Made by a program: the position numbers and the translations under genes
Shown: positions 53,188-62,151 of the stretch, piece by piece
Position numbering within the stretch: the first letter of the stretch is position 1
Layout: each line of letters starts with the position of its first letter
The notes under the pieces: model-generated
Seen by the model: only the letters and a program-made list of their open reading frames with translations
Told to the model about the DNA's origin: nothing
Database searches by the model: none
Source of the DNA: RHKX01 sp963743875
Lineage (GTDB): Bacteria; Actinomycetota; Thermoleophilia; Solirubrobacterales; 70-9
NCBI GenBank assembly: GCA_963743875.1
Contig: CAVURM010000004.1
Coordinates: forward strand, 124,001-188,000
DNA: 64,000 nucleotides
Direction of reading: 5' to 3'

Positions 53188-53548
53188 ATGGGTGCAGTAC
53201 CGACATCTGACGCGGGAGGGACCGCAAGGGCGGTTCGCCTGCTGCGGGCTGGGGCTGCACCCGAGGCGCGGGAGATGCTCGCTCGTCGCGCAGCACGTCT
53301 GGCACTTCGAACTGCCTCGGCCCTGACCTCGAGTCGAGAGCTGGCGGATGAGGTATCTCAAGATGTGGCGGTCGAGGTACTCAGGGCGATCCACAAGCTC
53401 AGGGACGAGAACGCCTTCGATGCCCGGGTGCATCGGATCACAGTCCGTCGAGCCAGCAAGGTTCTGTTGAAGGGGGCGAACCGACGTCGCCAGGAGCTGC
53501 CCCTGGCACTTCAGACCACGGAGCCGGAGAGTCACACCCCTGAGCTTG
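53188..53548 (+). pseudogene. Truncated RNA polymerase sigma-70-family factor
   Basis: Only the N-terminal part (region 2) of a sigma-like protein is left: RLLRAGAAPEAREMLARRAA, ELADEVSQDVAVEVLRAIHK and DARVHRITVRRASKVLLKGA. Region 4, needed for -35 recognition, is absent; the frame then runs into sequence belonging to an integrase read in another frame. A fused gene remnant inside the island. Confidence 0.65.
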
Positions 53549-53881
53549 CCGAGCTTGCTTCAGGAGATCCAGTTGGAGCCGGTCGGCCAGGGAATGACTC
53601 CGTACGGCTTCAGGCGGCTCTACGCGAGCCTCAGATACGGCCTGGGGGACGATCCGGTCTACGTCGCCTCACAGATGGGGCATGCCGACGACGGAGGGCT
53701 ATCGATGAGCGTCTACGCCTCCGCACTCCGGCGGCGGAAACCGCTTTTGGGAGTCACGCTCACGGAGTTCGATCGAGCCCTCAGCTGGGCGGAGATGGGG
53801 CGCATCGCCCCGGAGCCTGCCTCGACCACACCGGATGGGGTCAGGGCCGACCCAGACATGGGCTTGGTCAGACGCCGCTAG
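53546..53881 (+). pseudogene. Truncated tyrosine recombinase/integrase, catalytic C-terminus
   Basis: About 111 residues. The end of a phage-type integrase is recognisable: MTPYGFRRLYASLRYGLGDD (the catalytic HxxR region; here Tyr replaces the usual His), VYVASQMGHADDG (Gly-His box) and SMSVYASALRRRK (catalytic Tyr). The arm-binding and core-binding domains are missing and the 5' part is replaced by the sigma fragment. It explains how the surrounding junctions may have arisen but is very unlikely to be active. Confidence 0.75.
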
Positions 53882-54056
53882 ACCGGCGACCGCCGACGGT
53901 CACGTCCGGGGGCGGGAGCGATCCATGCACCGCCCGCGCCCCCAGGCACCTGCTCGCTCAGCCAAGCCGCCCACCAGCCCACCTCCGTGCCCCTAGTGAC
54001 CTCCGTAGTGCCCCCCGATGAATGGAGGAAGCCTCCTACCCCAGACTTAGGAGGGC

Positions 54057-55547
54057 ATGTCCACGCGCATCACCCAACACATCCGCTCGAACGTCGTTCT
54101 CAGCGCCGCGCTGCTTGTCGCGCTCTTGGTCTCGGCCCTGGCTTTCGCCCCCCGTGCCGATGCCTTCGTCTACTGGACGGAGGCCAACAGCATCGGCCGA
54201 GCCGACTCCGACGGCAGCAACGTCGACACCGGGTTCATTCCCTTGACCGAAGCACCGCAGTCCCTCGCCGTCGACGCCGGGCACATCTACTGGACCTATT
54301 TCCACGGAGAAGTGGCCCGAGCCGAACTCGACGGGGGCAACCAGCAACCCTTGTTCGATGCGACCCAAGATGGCTATATGGCCGGAATGGCAGTCGACGC
54401 CGCGCACGTCTACTGGGCGCAGTTCTACCTCTACGGCGGTTCGATCGGCCGCGCGGACCTCGATGGCAATAACGTCGAGCCGGAGATGGTCCCCGTCGTC
54501 TTCGGCTACCCGCAGGGTGTCGCGGTCGATGCTGGCCATATCTACTGGACCGATGGGGATACGATCGTCCGCGCGGACCTCGACGGCAAGAACGTTGACC
54601 AGAGCTTCATCGGCGGCCTCGCCACGAAGGGCGGTCTCGCGGTTGACGCAAACCACGTCTACTGGGCCGATTACGGCGGGGGCTCCAGCACGATCGGCCG
54701 CGCCAACCTCGACGGCACCAACGTCGAGCGGGGCTTCATTGAAGGCACCGACGCGAACGGCATCGCCGTCGACGCCAACTACATCTACTGGACGGACCCC
54801 GACACGCACGCGATCGGCCGCGCCGAGCTCGACGGAACGGGGGTAGACCGGGACTTCGTCACCGGGGCGTCCGGCGGCTACGGCATCGCCGTCGACTCCC
54901 TGGGTCAGCCCGAGACGACGATCACCTCCGGCCCCAGGGGCACGACCAAGAACCCTTCGCCGAGCTTTGCCTTCAGCTCCGACATCCCCGGCTCGAGCTT
55001 CGAGTGCCGCCTCGACTCGGCCCCCTTCGCACCCTGTGTCTCGCCTAAGTCCTACGAGGAACTCCCCGATGGCCCCCACACCTTCTGGGTCCGCGCCACC
55101 GACCCGGGCGGCTACGCAGATCCCTCACCGGCGAGCCGCAAGTTCACCGTCGACACCAAGGTCAAAGGCGAGGCATCCGCCAAGACGCCCCAGGTCCAGA
55201 GCGGCGACGAGATCGTCGTCGAAGCCAAGGCCAAGGCGAAGGAGGACCTCGACGCCAAGGGCACCGGCAAGGTCAAGATCCGAAGGCGGGACGGTTGCCT
55301 CGTCGGCAGGGAGAGCGAGCCCAAACCCTGCAAGGTTGGCTTCAAGCTCCAGCGCGTGAACAAGAGCGTCGGCTCCGGCAAGAAGAAGACGCTGAAGCTG
55401 AAGGCGACCGACGCGGGCAACAGGAGGCTCGTCAAGTTGGTCGAGAAGGGCCGGAAGGCGACGGCGAAGCTCAGGATCGAGCTCAGCGATGAGGCCGGGA
55501 ACAAGGTGACGACCAAGCTCAAGGTGAAGCTGAAGCGGGCGGGCTGA
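54057..55547 (+). CDS. Secreted YWTD-type beta-propeller with Ig-like domain
   Basis: 496 residues. Signal peptide (NVVLSAALLVALLVSALAFA, cleavage after ADA). Seven or so repeats of the type AVDAGHIYWTDGDTIVRADL and NVYWT/IYWTD form an LDL-receptor-like (DUF5050/YWTD) propeller. At about residue 285 an Ig-like domain starts (PETTITSGPRGTT, SSFECRLDSAPFAPCVSP) of the same kind as in the protein at 45935, then a Lys-rich C-terminal domain (VKGEASAKTPQVQSGDEIVV). Extracellular; ligand unknown. Confidence 0.82.
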   Translation: MSTRITQHIRSNVVLSAALLVALLVSALAFAPRADAFVYWTEANSIGRADSDGSNVDTGFIPLTEAPQSLAVDAGHIYWTYFHGEVARAELDGGNQQPLFDATQDGYMAGMAVDAAHVYWAQFYLYGGSIGRADLDGNNVEPEMVPVVFGYPQGVAVDAGHIYWTDGDTIVRADLDGKNVDQSFIGGLATKGGLAVDANHVYWADYGGGSSTIGRANLDGTNVERGFIEGTDANGIAVDANYIYWTDPDTHAIGRAELDGTGVDRDFVTGASGGYGIAVDSLGQPETTITSGPRGTTKNPSPSFAFSSDIPGSSFECRLDSAPFAPCVSPKSYEELPDGPHTFWVRATDPGGYADPSPASRKFTVDTKVKGEASAKTPQVQSGDEIVVEAKAKAKEDLDAKGTGKVKIRRRDGCLVGRESEPKPCKVGFKLQRVNKSVGSGKKKTLKLKATDAGNRRLVKLVEKGRKATAKLRIELSDEAGNKVTTKLKVKLKRAG

Positions 55548-55606
55548 GCACGGCGAAGGAATCCGCGTCGGCCACGAGGCCCAAGATGCCGCATTTCGGC
55601 CCCCTG

Positions 55607-55895
<289 letters not shown>

Positions 55896-55917
55896 GTTCT
55901 GGTGATCCGGTGCAATA

Positions 55918-55978
55918 CCTACGCGAAGGTGGAGGCGAGAATACGATCACCTACGGAAGGTGGAGGCGGAATACGATC
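55918..55978 (+). repeat. Imperfect direct repeat before the 40-residue gene
   Basis: Two adjacent copies of a roughly 30-bp unit (CCTACGCGAAGGTGGAGGCG with GAATACGATC, then CCTACGGAAGGTGGAGGCGG with AATACGATCG) end about 30 bp before the small ORF. A regulatory role is possible. Confidence 0.55.
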
Positions 55979-56008
55979 GCGGTCATAGAACTCGATCAAA
56001 GGAGAGGC

Positions 56009-56131
56009 ATGAGCATCGGAAAGAAGGTGCTGATCGCGGGGGTGGCGGTCGTCGCCCTGTTCATCGTTTACCTGATCCTTCAACGGGCGGTCACGGTGGA
56101 CGAGGGCATGGTGCTGCACCGGATCTTTTGA
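56009..56131 (+). CDS. 40-residue single-pass membrane peptide
   Basis: MSIGKKVLIAGVAVVALFIV is the N-terminus; one hydrophobic helix is followed by a short tail ending MVLHRIF. AAAGGAGAGG is a near-perfect ribosome site ahead of ATG 56009. It lies between junction C and the SnoaL trio and faces them. Small transmembrane proteins like this are often missed; function unknown. Confidence 0.6.
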   Translation: MSIGKKVLIAGVAVVALFIVYLILQRAVTVDEGMVLHRIF

Positions 56132-56211
56132 CCACGGTTATGGGTTCATTTCGGCAGGGCGTCTCCTGCTGCCCCGGCTTTTGTCCCGGTCTGATGGCGG
56201 GAGTGAGCGCT

Positions 56212-56632
56212 CTACTCCGACAGCCCGGCGGCTTCGAGGGCTTCGGCGAGAGTCGACGTAGTTGCGTATCCGGATCACGTGACCAACTTCCACCTCGTAG
56301 ACGAAACCGGTATCCATTTCGACGCTCGCGCCGCTTCCCTTGCCGGTCGCCGTTTGGTGTATGAGAGCGACAACGCGGTCGCCGGGAGCCTCGATCAAAC
56401 GCTCGATCTCAAACGACCAGCCGTCGAAGTCCTCGGTCCAAGTGCGGAAGTACTCGACCACACCTTCTCGGCTGCGATAACTCCGTGGCCCCGGGAATCC
56501 GCGGGAGGGAATCCATTCGAGATCCGCGGCAACCGTCCCAGACTCGAATATTGCGACAGGATCGTTGCGCTCGATGCCCAGCCGCCAGGCTTCGAGCATA
56601 CGGCGAACGATCTCGACGTTCTCCTGCGACAT
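56212..56632 (-). CDS. SnoaL-like/NTF2-fold protein 3, frameshifted at the end
   Basis: Starts MSQENVEIVRRMLEAWRLGI, the usual opening of actinobacterial NTF2-like proteins, and continues YRSREGVVEYFRTWTEDFDG and VVALIHQTATGKGSG. Near 56255 a one-base shift is needed to reach the ending AEALEAAGLSE shared with its two paralogues, giving the stop at 56212. A cone-shaped ligand-binding fold is expected; the ligand or reaction is unknown. Last gene of a tandem trio. Confidence 0.75.
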
Positions 56633-56635
56633 CGC

Positions 56636-57037
56636 CTACTCCCGCAGCCCGGCGGCTTCGAGGGCTTTTGCCTCGCTTCGGAAGGTGCGCCACCAGATGA
56701 CCTTCCCGTTGAGCCATGCCGTGGCCTGCCAGTTCGTCTGCTCGATTGGGGCGTTGCTGTCCGTGCCTCGACCGCGTATGCACAGCCGGGAAACAGTCAC
56801 ATCCCCGACGATCACGACCTCGACGACCTCCACGCGGAAATCGTGGAAGACGCTGTGAAGGTCCTCCCACCAGAGCCTGACCCCTTCGTGGCCCCTGAAA
56901 GAGTCGCCGCCCTCCACCCCTCTCAACGCTGGGACGAACTCCACATCGAGATCGTTGAGGGCGAGGAAGGCGTCGAGGTCGCGCCGGTTGAAGGCATCAA
57001 TCACTTGGTAGTTCAGCTCAACGTTCCGCTTCGACAT
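56636..57037 (-). CDS. SnoaL-like/NTF2-fold protein 2
   Basis: 133 residues starting MSKRNVELNYQVIDAFNRRD. NTF2-like landmarks: LDAFLALNDLDVEFVPALRG, FRGHEGVRLWWEDLHSVFHD, VVIVGDVTVSRLCIRGRGTD and the tail KALEAAGLRE. It starts 4 bp after the stop of the first trio member and ends 3 bp before the third, so all three are one operon. Confidence 0.82.
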   Translation of the reverse strand: MSKRNVELNYQVIDAFNRRDLDAFLALNDLDVEFVPALRGVEGGDSFRGHEGVRLWWEDLHSVFHDFRVEVVEVVIVGDVTVSRLCIRGRGTDSNAPIEQTNWQATAWLNGKVIWWRTFRSEAKALEAAGLRE

Positions 57038-57041
57038 CGCC

Positions 57042-57443
57042 CTACTCCGACAGCCCGGCGGCTTCGAGGGCGGAGGCTGGGTCAAAGTAGCTGTCCATCC
57101 GAGCCAGCTGTTCGCGCTTAAAGGTGAAGACGATGCCAATTTGCTGGTCGAGGGTGATGCCGCTGCCCTGACCGCGTGCACTGAACCTGAGGAGCGCAAC
57201 GGTGCGGTCCTTGCCCGCATCGACGATCTCCTCAATCTCGCTTCCGAACTCGTCGAAGGCATCGTCAAACCAGGCGAAGTAGTCGCGGATACCCTGCCGC
57301 CCAGCGAACAAGCGGCCTTCGCTCGCGGCCAGCACCGAGTAGAACTCCGCGTCCTCAGGGAACAGCGCATCTAGCGTTTCAAGATCCCGTCGCTCTACGG
57401 CGTTCAAGATTCGGCGGACTATTTCGACGTTCTCCTGGGACAT
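57042..57443 (-). CDS. SnoaL-like/NTF2-fold protein 1
   Basis: 133 residues from ATG 57443: MSQENVEIVRRILNAVERRD, DALFPEDAEFYSVLAASEGR, AGRQGIRDYFAWFDDAFDEF and the tail ASALEAAGLSE. First gene of the trio. Such proteins act as polyketide cyclases, limonene-epoxide-hydrolase-like enzymes or binding proteins; nothing in the context decides which. Confidence 0.82.
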   Translation of the reverse strand: MSQENVEIVRRILNAVERRDLETLDALFPEDAEFYSVLAASEGRLFAGRQGIRDYFAWFDDAFDEFGSEIEEIVDAGKDRTVALLRFSARGQGSGITLDQQIGIVFTFKREQLARMDSYFDPASALEAAGLSE

Positions 57444-57609
57444 CGACCTCACAGTACCTCTGGAAGTCGGGAATCGAGGGGCGCGTCGGACTCCTCGTAG
57501 CCTGCCGCGACCCGATGCTACTCGCCCTCGATCACGGCCCGGGCAGGCCGAGATCTCCAGGGAGATCCGTATCGACTCGGGCCTTGCCTGAGACCATTTT
57601 CAGCCCGTA

Positions 57610-57717
57610 TTGGTCACTAAAAGGCACTGGTGCCCGAAAGTGTCGCCCAGGATCGCCAATCCCGCCGATTTCCTACCTTCCGGAACCCGCTTGCCAGAGC
57701 GATAATCTGCCCACAGC
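57610..57717 (+). promoter_or_regulatory. Conserved block upstream of the intact tRNA-Arg (junction D)
   Basis: TTGGTCACTAAAAGGCACTG begins 108 bp before the tRNA, as in junctions B and C. AACCCGCTTGCCAGAGC and GATAATCT, a -10-like word 17 nt before the tRNA 5' end, are kept in all three, so this part probably contains the tRNA promoter. The middle of the block is not conserved. Confidence 0.6.
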
Positions 57718-57791
<74 letters not shown>

Positions 57792-57848
57792 TCGCGGAAG
57801 GGGCGCGTCCGGATCGGGCCCGCAAGGGCGAACCAATAGGATCACAGC

Positions 57849-58031
57849 ATGCCAAAGAGCAACACTGAGAAGGCGCGCCTACTCGTACTCTTCGCCGCTT
57901 TTCTCTCCTTCCTGTTCTCCGTCGCTCTCTACTTCCTCGATGAGCAGGTGCACGGGATCTTCGTCGGGCTCTGGGTGCCCTCGATTCTCGCCCTCGGCGC
58001 CCTGATCCTGCCCCCGCGAAAGGGTCCCTGA
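57849..58031 (+). CDS. 60-residue two-helix membrane protein
   Basis: MPKSNTEKARLLVLFAAFLS opens the protein; two membrane helices (VLFAAFLSFLFSVALYFL and IFVGLWVPSILALGALILPP) are separated by a short acidic/His loop. Two bases separate its stop from the next GTG. Unknown function; the pair just after the tRNA appears to be core rather than island DNA. Confidence 0.65.
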   Translation: MPKSNTEKARLLVLFAAFLSFLFSVALYFLDEQVHGIFVGLWVPSILALGALILPPRKGP

Positions 58032-58033
58032 CA

Positions 58034-58174
58034 GTGGTCGGGATCTTCATCGTGGGCTGTTTCATCACGGCGATCGTGGCCCTCGCCTGCTGGCTGGTCA
58101 TCACCGGGATCCGCGAGGACATGCACGCGCGCGAGCAGCTCCCGGAGGAGAAGCTCGGCCAGGGCAACTCCTGA
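58034..58174 (+). CDS. 46-residue single-pass membrane protein
   Basis: GTG 58034. The frame reads VVGIFIVGCFITAIVALACW in its membrane helix and ends with a charged tail (REDMHAREQLPEEKLGQGNS). It is coupled to the 60-residue membrane protein. It ends 16 bp before the convergent beta-propeller gene. Unknown function. Confidence 0.55.
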   Translation: MVGIFIVGCFITAIVALACWLVITGIREDMHAREQLPEEKLGQGNS

Positions 58175-58189
58175 GCCTGAGCCTCCGGG

Positions 58190-59701
58190 TCAGGGCGCCA
58201 AGGGGCGCAGCTCCCAGAGCTTGCCCGCCGCGGAGGTGTAGTAGAAGCGGCCGCCGAACCCGGGGGTGACGATGTTCCCCGGCGCCGGGCCAACGGCCAG
58301 CGGTTCGCTGCGGGTCACTTCCGAGCCGGTCCGCTCGTCGAGCCAGACGACCTCGTCGCCTCCCGAGCTCGAGTCGGGGATGACGATCTGGCGCTTCGCG
58401 GGCGGGCCGACGAGGGCGGAGAAGCTGAGCGACTTGATGTCGCGGCGCCAGCTGACCTCGAACCCGCGCCTGGGGTCGAGGTGGATTCCCGCCATCCGGC
58501 CGGCGACCGTGTCGTGGGTGACGACCATGCCGGTCCGCTCGTCGAGGGCAGCCTTGGAGACGATCCAGCTGCCGGTGCCGGAGTTCTCGAAGGGCCGGAT
58601 CCTGAACACGCGCTCGGAGTCGTGGACGCTCACGGCGGTCAGGGTCATCGGCTCGGTGGAGGTGGCGAAGTTCGTCTGAACGACGACGAAGCCGCCGAGG
58701 ATTCCGGGGCCCGTGCCCGGGGTCTGGTCTCCGGTGCGGTAGGTGACCGGCCCCCACTTCCGGTCGAGGGAGAGGTCCCCGTCGCGATAGCGGAACCGGA
58801 CCAGCGAGTCCCGCCCCGCCCCGTAGATGTAGTCACGCCCGTCCGATCGGCCGGCGGTGATCCGGCCGGTGATCGGCTCGGGGGGAACGATGCTGGAGAG
58901 AATCTCGAGCTTGCGGGGGTCGACGATCACGATCTCCGACGGCAAACCGTTGGCGACCGAGCAGAACAATCCGCTGATCGCTCCGGCACTGGCCGGCACG
59001 CCGGGCGTGATCGCGCACGGGCCGCGCTCGATCTTCTTGGTCGCGATCCGGCCATCGGGAAGCACGACGAGGCCGTTGTAGGCGGCGCCGGTTCCCTCCG
59101 GATCCTCGGGAAGCCTGGCCCGCTGGAGGGTCTCGCCGGTCCGCGGGTCGAGCTTGGCGATCACGTTGCCGTAGACGGCGTACAGGTAGCCGTTGCCGTG
59201 GACGGCCATCACCCCGGGGTAGCTCCAGCCGTGGTCGGGGCGCCGGTCGAGGATGGAGGTCCTCCAGCGCTCGGCGAGCGTCCGCGGATCGACGCTCGCC
59301 ACGAAAGCGCCGTCCTCGGCGGCGTCGGAGCCGTAGCCGTAGACGTAGAGCTGGTTGCGGTTTCTGGTCGCCGAGATGTAGGGGGTGGCGAAGTCCTCCG
59401 GCGAGGATCGTTCGGCGATCACGGGCTGATCGGTGCCGGTCAGCTGGCGGGTGTTGCAGGACCGCGGAAAGACCTGCGCGCGGTTGGAGCCGAAATGCTC
59501 GAACGGTGCGACCGTCGAGTAGAAGGGGCCGTCGGAGCGACCCGGGTCGAGGTCGCGGGTGCGGGGGCACGGATCCGATCCGGATTGAGATTCCGCGTCG
59601 AGGCCGGCCCCGGCACTGCCGGCGAGCAGCAGTGATGACGCCGCCGCGGCGACCGCCACCAGGACAGCGATCGCCTGAATCCCTCTGCGCATGGTCGCCA
59701 T
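58190..59701 (-). CDS. Secreted PQQ-type beta-propeller protein
   Basis: About 503 residues. The start is MATMRRGIQAI at 59701 or ATG 59692; a signal peptide follows (AIAVLVAVAAAASSLLLAGS). Blade-like repeats include NQLYVYGYGSDAAEDGAFVA, GNGYLYAVYGNVIAKLDPRT and RRGFEVSWRRDIKSLSFSAL, resembling PQQ/quinoprotein-like propellers but without clear PQQ-binding residues. Probably extracellular; no enzymatic role can be claimed. Confidence 0.78.
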   Translation of the reverse strand: MATMRRGIQAIAVLVAVAAAASSLLLAGSAGAGLDAESQSGSDPCPRTRDLDPGRSDGPFYSTVAPFEHFGSNRAQVFPRSCNTRQLTGTDQPVIAERSSPEDFATPYISATRNRNQLYVYGYGSDAAEDGAFVASVDPRTLAERWRTSILDRRPDHGWSYPGVMAVHGNGYLYAVYGNVIAKLDPRTGETLQRARLPEDPEGTGAAYNGLVVLPDGRIATKKIERGPCAITPGVPASAGAISGLFCSVANGLPSEIVIVDPRKLEILSSIVPPEPITGRITAGRSDGRDYIYGAGRDSLVRFRYRDGDLSLDRKWGPVTYRTGDQTPGTGPGILGGFVVVQTNFATSTEPMTLTAVSVHDSERVFRIRPFENSGTGSWIVSKAALDERTGMVVTHDTVAGRMAGIHLDPRRGFEVSWRRDIKSLSFSALVGPPAKRQIVIPDSSSGGDEVVWLDERTGSEVTRSEPLAVGPAPGNIVTPGFGGRFYYTSAAGKLWELRPLAP

Positions 59702-59786
59702 TGTCCAGATAGTGGCGAGTATCGGTGCGGGTTGTGCCGGTGGCCGTCGTGCAGCCGCCCGCAGCCACCGGACGGAGCGCGGGAGT

Positions 59787-61320
59787 TCAGGTCTGGTTGA
59801 GAACGGCGGCCCCGAGGTCGGGGCGAGCGTCGGCACCTGGCTCCTCGGCCGGCCGCGAGGGCAGCAGAACGGCCACGACCATGGCCCCGACCGCACAGAC
59901 TCCGGCTGCAACGAGACAGCCGGCGGCGAGGCCGTCGTAGAAACCCGAGCTCGCGACCTCGCGAAGGACCGCCCCCGGCGCTCCCCCGAGCTGGTCGGCG
60001 ACGGCGAACGCGGCGCCGATCGAGTCGGAGGCCGGGCCGACCGGGAGGGTGCCGGCCGCGTCGTCGAACGCCGATGCGTAGAGCGACGCGAACACCGATC
60101 CGATCACGGCGACCCCGAGGGTGCCGCCGAGCTCGCGGGTCGTGTCGTTGACGCCCGATCCGACGCCGGCGTTCGCCTCGGGCACCGCGCCCATGATCGA
60201 CTCGGTCGCCGGGGCGGAGGTGAACCCCATGCCGATGCCGAGCAGCACCATCTGGGCGGCGATCTCCAGATAGGAGGTATCGCCGTCGACCTGAGAGGTC
60301 CAGGCGAACATCACCGCCGCCACGCCGAGGCCGGTCGCGACGACCGCCTTGTTGCCGACCCGCACCGCGAGCATCGTTCCGATCACCGCGGCCGCTCCGG
60401 TCGACAGGGCCACCGGCAACAGCCGGACTCCGGCTTCGAAGGCCCCGTAGCCACGCAGCACCTGGAAGTACTGGGTGATCAGGAAGATGAAGCCGAACAG
60501 GGCGAAGAACGAGAGGGTGACAGCCAGCGACGCCGCGCTCAGGCGAGCGTTCCGGAACAGACGGACATCGAGCAGCGGCTCCCTGCTTCGTGCCTCGAAG
60601 ACGACGAAGCCGACCAGCAGGGTCGCGGCTGCGAGGAAGCCGACAAGCGTCCGCGCCGCGAGCCACCCGTACTCGGGAGCCTCGATCACTGTGAACACGA
60701 GGGCGAGGACGCCGAGGCTCGAGAGCGCCAGGCCGATTCGGTCGACCCGTGGCCGGGAGGGATCGCCCGACTCCGGCACGAACGCGACCACCAGGCCGAA
60801 CGCCAGGGCCGCCAGCGGGAGTTTCAGCCAGAACGTCGCCTCCCAGCCGCTCGATTCGAGCAGCGCGCCGCCCACGATCGGCCCCAGGGCCACGGCGACT
60901 CCGGTTGTCGCGCCCCAGAGCCCGATCGCCTTGGCCCGATCGCCGCGGTCCGTGAACAGGTGCACGATCGTCGAGAGCGTCGAGGGGAAGATGATCGCGG
61001 CGCCGAGCCCCATCACCGCGCGGCAGGCGATCAGCGCTCCGCTCGAATCGGAGAGGGCCGCTGCACCGTTGCCGACGAAGTAGACGCCGAGGCCGATCAG
61101 CAGCAGCCGCTTGCGCCCGAACCGATCGCCCAGACCGCCCGGCGGCGAGGACGAGCGCCGCGAAGACGAGGGTGTAGGCGTCGACGATCCACTGCAGCTC
61201 GCGGGTCGAGGCGCCGAGCTCCGTCGAGAGGGTCGGCAGGGTGACGTTGACGATCGTCGTGTCAACGTTGACCGCGAACGCGCAGAGCAGCAGAACTGCA
61301 AGGGCGGGGGCTCGTCTCAT
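59787..61320 (-). CDS. DHA2-type (14-helix) MFS drug exporter, one frameshift
   Basis: From ATG 61320 (GGAG upstream): ALAVLLLCAFAVNVDTTIVN, LPTLSTELGASTRELQWIVD, then a one-base shift near 61140 to GGLGDRFGRKRLLLIGLGVY (motif A) and AVMGLGAAIIFPSTLSTIVH, motif C GVAVALGPIVGGALLE, and further helices to VLLPSRPAEEPGADARPDLG. EmrB/QacA-like proton antiporter for toxic compounds; substrates unknown. Divergent from the HxlR regulator that probably controls it. Confidence 0.88.
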
Positions 61321-61350
61321 CTCGTGTGTCTCCGTGGGTCCGACGGGCAT

Positions 61351-61395
61351 AGTTCAAAAACAGATAGTAATCGGTTTTCTATCAGATAGCGCGCT
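61351..61395. promoter_or_regulatory. Operator/promoter candidate between the MFS exporter and hxlR
   Basis: The 89-bp divergent spacer is AT-rich in its centre. AGATAG (61362-61367) and CTATC (61379-61383) form an inverted repeat, and AGATAG is repeated directly at 61384-61389. HxlR dimers bind such palindromes; a site here could control both genes. Confidence 0.5.
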
Positions 61396-61409
61396 AGACT
61401 GGTTCCTGA

Positions 61410-62057
61410 ATGTCCCAGCGCAGCTATCAGCAGATCTGCGGCGTCTCCCGCGCGCTCGATCTGCTCGGCGAGCGCTGGACGTTGCTCATCATCCGCGAGC
61501 TGCTGCTCGGTCCGAAGCGGTTTGGTGCGCTCAAGGACGCACTGCCCGGGGTCAGCGCCAACCTGCTCAGCACCAGGATGAGGTCGCTGGTCGATGCCGG
61601 GGTCGTCGAACACGTACGCCTGCCCGCTCCCGCTTCCGTCGCTGCCTACGGGCTGACCGAACGGGGTGAGGCATTGCGGCCGACGATGGATTCACTGTCG
61701 GTCTGGGGTTTTGACCTGCTCGATCCCGAGCGCGAGTACGAACAGGGGTGGACCGTCCGTCCGTCGTGGCTCGCGAACACGCTCGCCGTGGCAGCCGATC
61801 CGGGATCGCTCGACCGCGTCGGCTCGAAGATCTTCAACTTCGACATCGACGGCGACCGTTTCGTGATTCGAAGCGACGGTACGAGGGCCCATGTGCGGCA
61901 TGGCGCCTCCGACGATCCCGATGGCGAACTCGCCACCGACCTGCCGAGCTTCTTCCGCTTCACCCAGGGCGAGGGGGTGCCGGACGATCCGGCCATTGCG
62001 AACCTGTTCACCGCACTCTCGCCACCGCCGAATCGATTGACGAAAGATGCGACCTGA
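61410..62057 (+). CDS. HxlR-family winged-helix regulator with C-terminal domain
   Basis: 215 residues. The N-terminal 100 residues are HxlR: CGVSRALDLLGERWTLLIIR, ELLLGPKRFGALKDALPGVS, ANLLSTRMRSLVDAGVVEHV and YGLTERGEALRPTM. Cys10 is at the position used for redox or aldehyde sensing in some HxlR proteins. The extra C-terminal domain (RVGSKIFNFDIDGDRFVIRS) looks SCP2-like and may bind a hydrophobic ligand. Likely local regulator of the MFS exporter. Confidence 0.9.
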   Translation: MSQRSYQQICGVSRALDLLGERWTLLIIRELLLGPKRFGALKDALPGVSANLLSTRMRSLVDAGVVEHVRLPAPASVAAYGLTERGEALRPTMDSLSVWGFDLLDPEREYEQGWTVRPSWLANTLAVAADPGSLDRVGSKIFNFDIDGDRFVIRSDGTRAHVRHGASDDPDGELATDLPSFFRFTQGEGVPDDPAIANLFTALSPPPNRLTKDAT

Positions 62058-62151
62058 GCTCACATAATTCGTCAATCGACGGGCTGAGGACGGGTTGTTG
62101 CAGGTTGGCCTTCCCCAAACGCCCCCGATATGCGAGGCTGCCGGGGACGGA

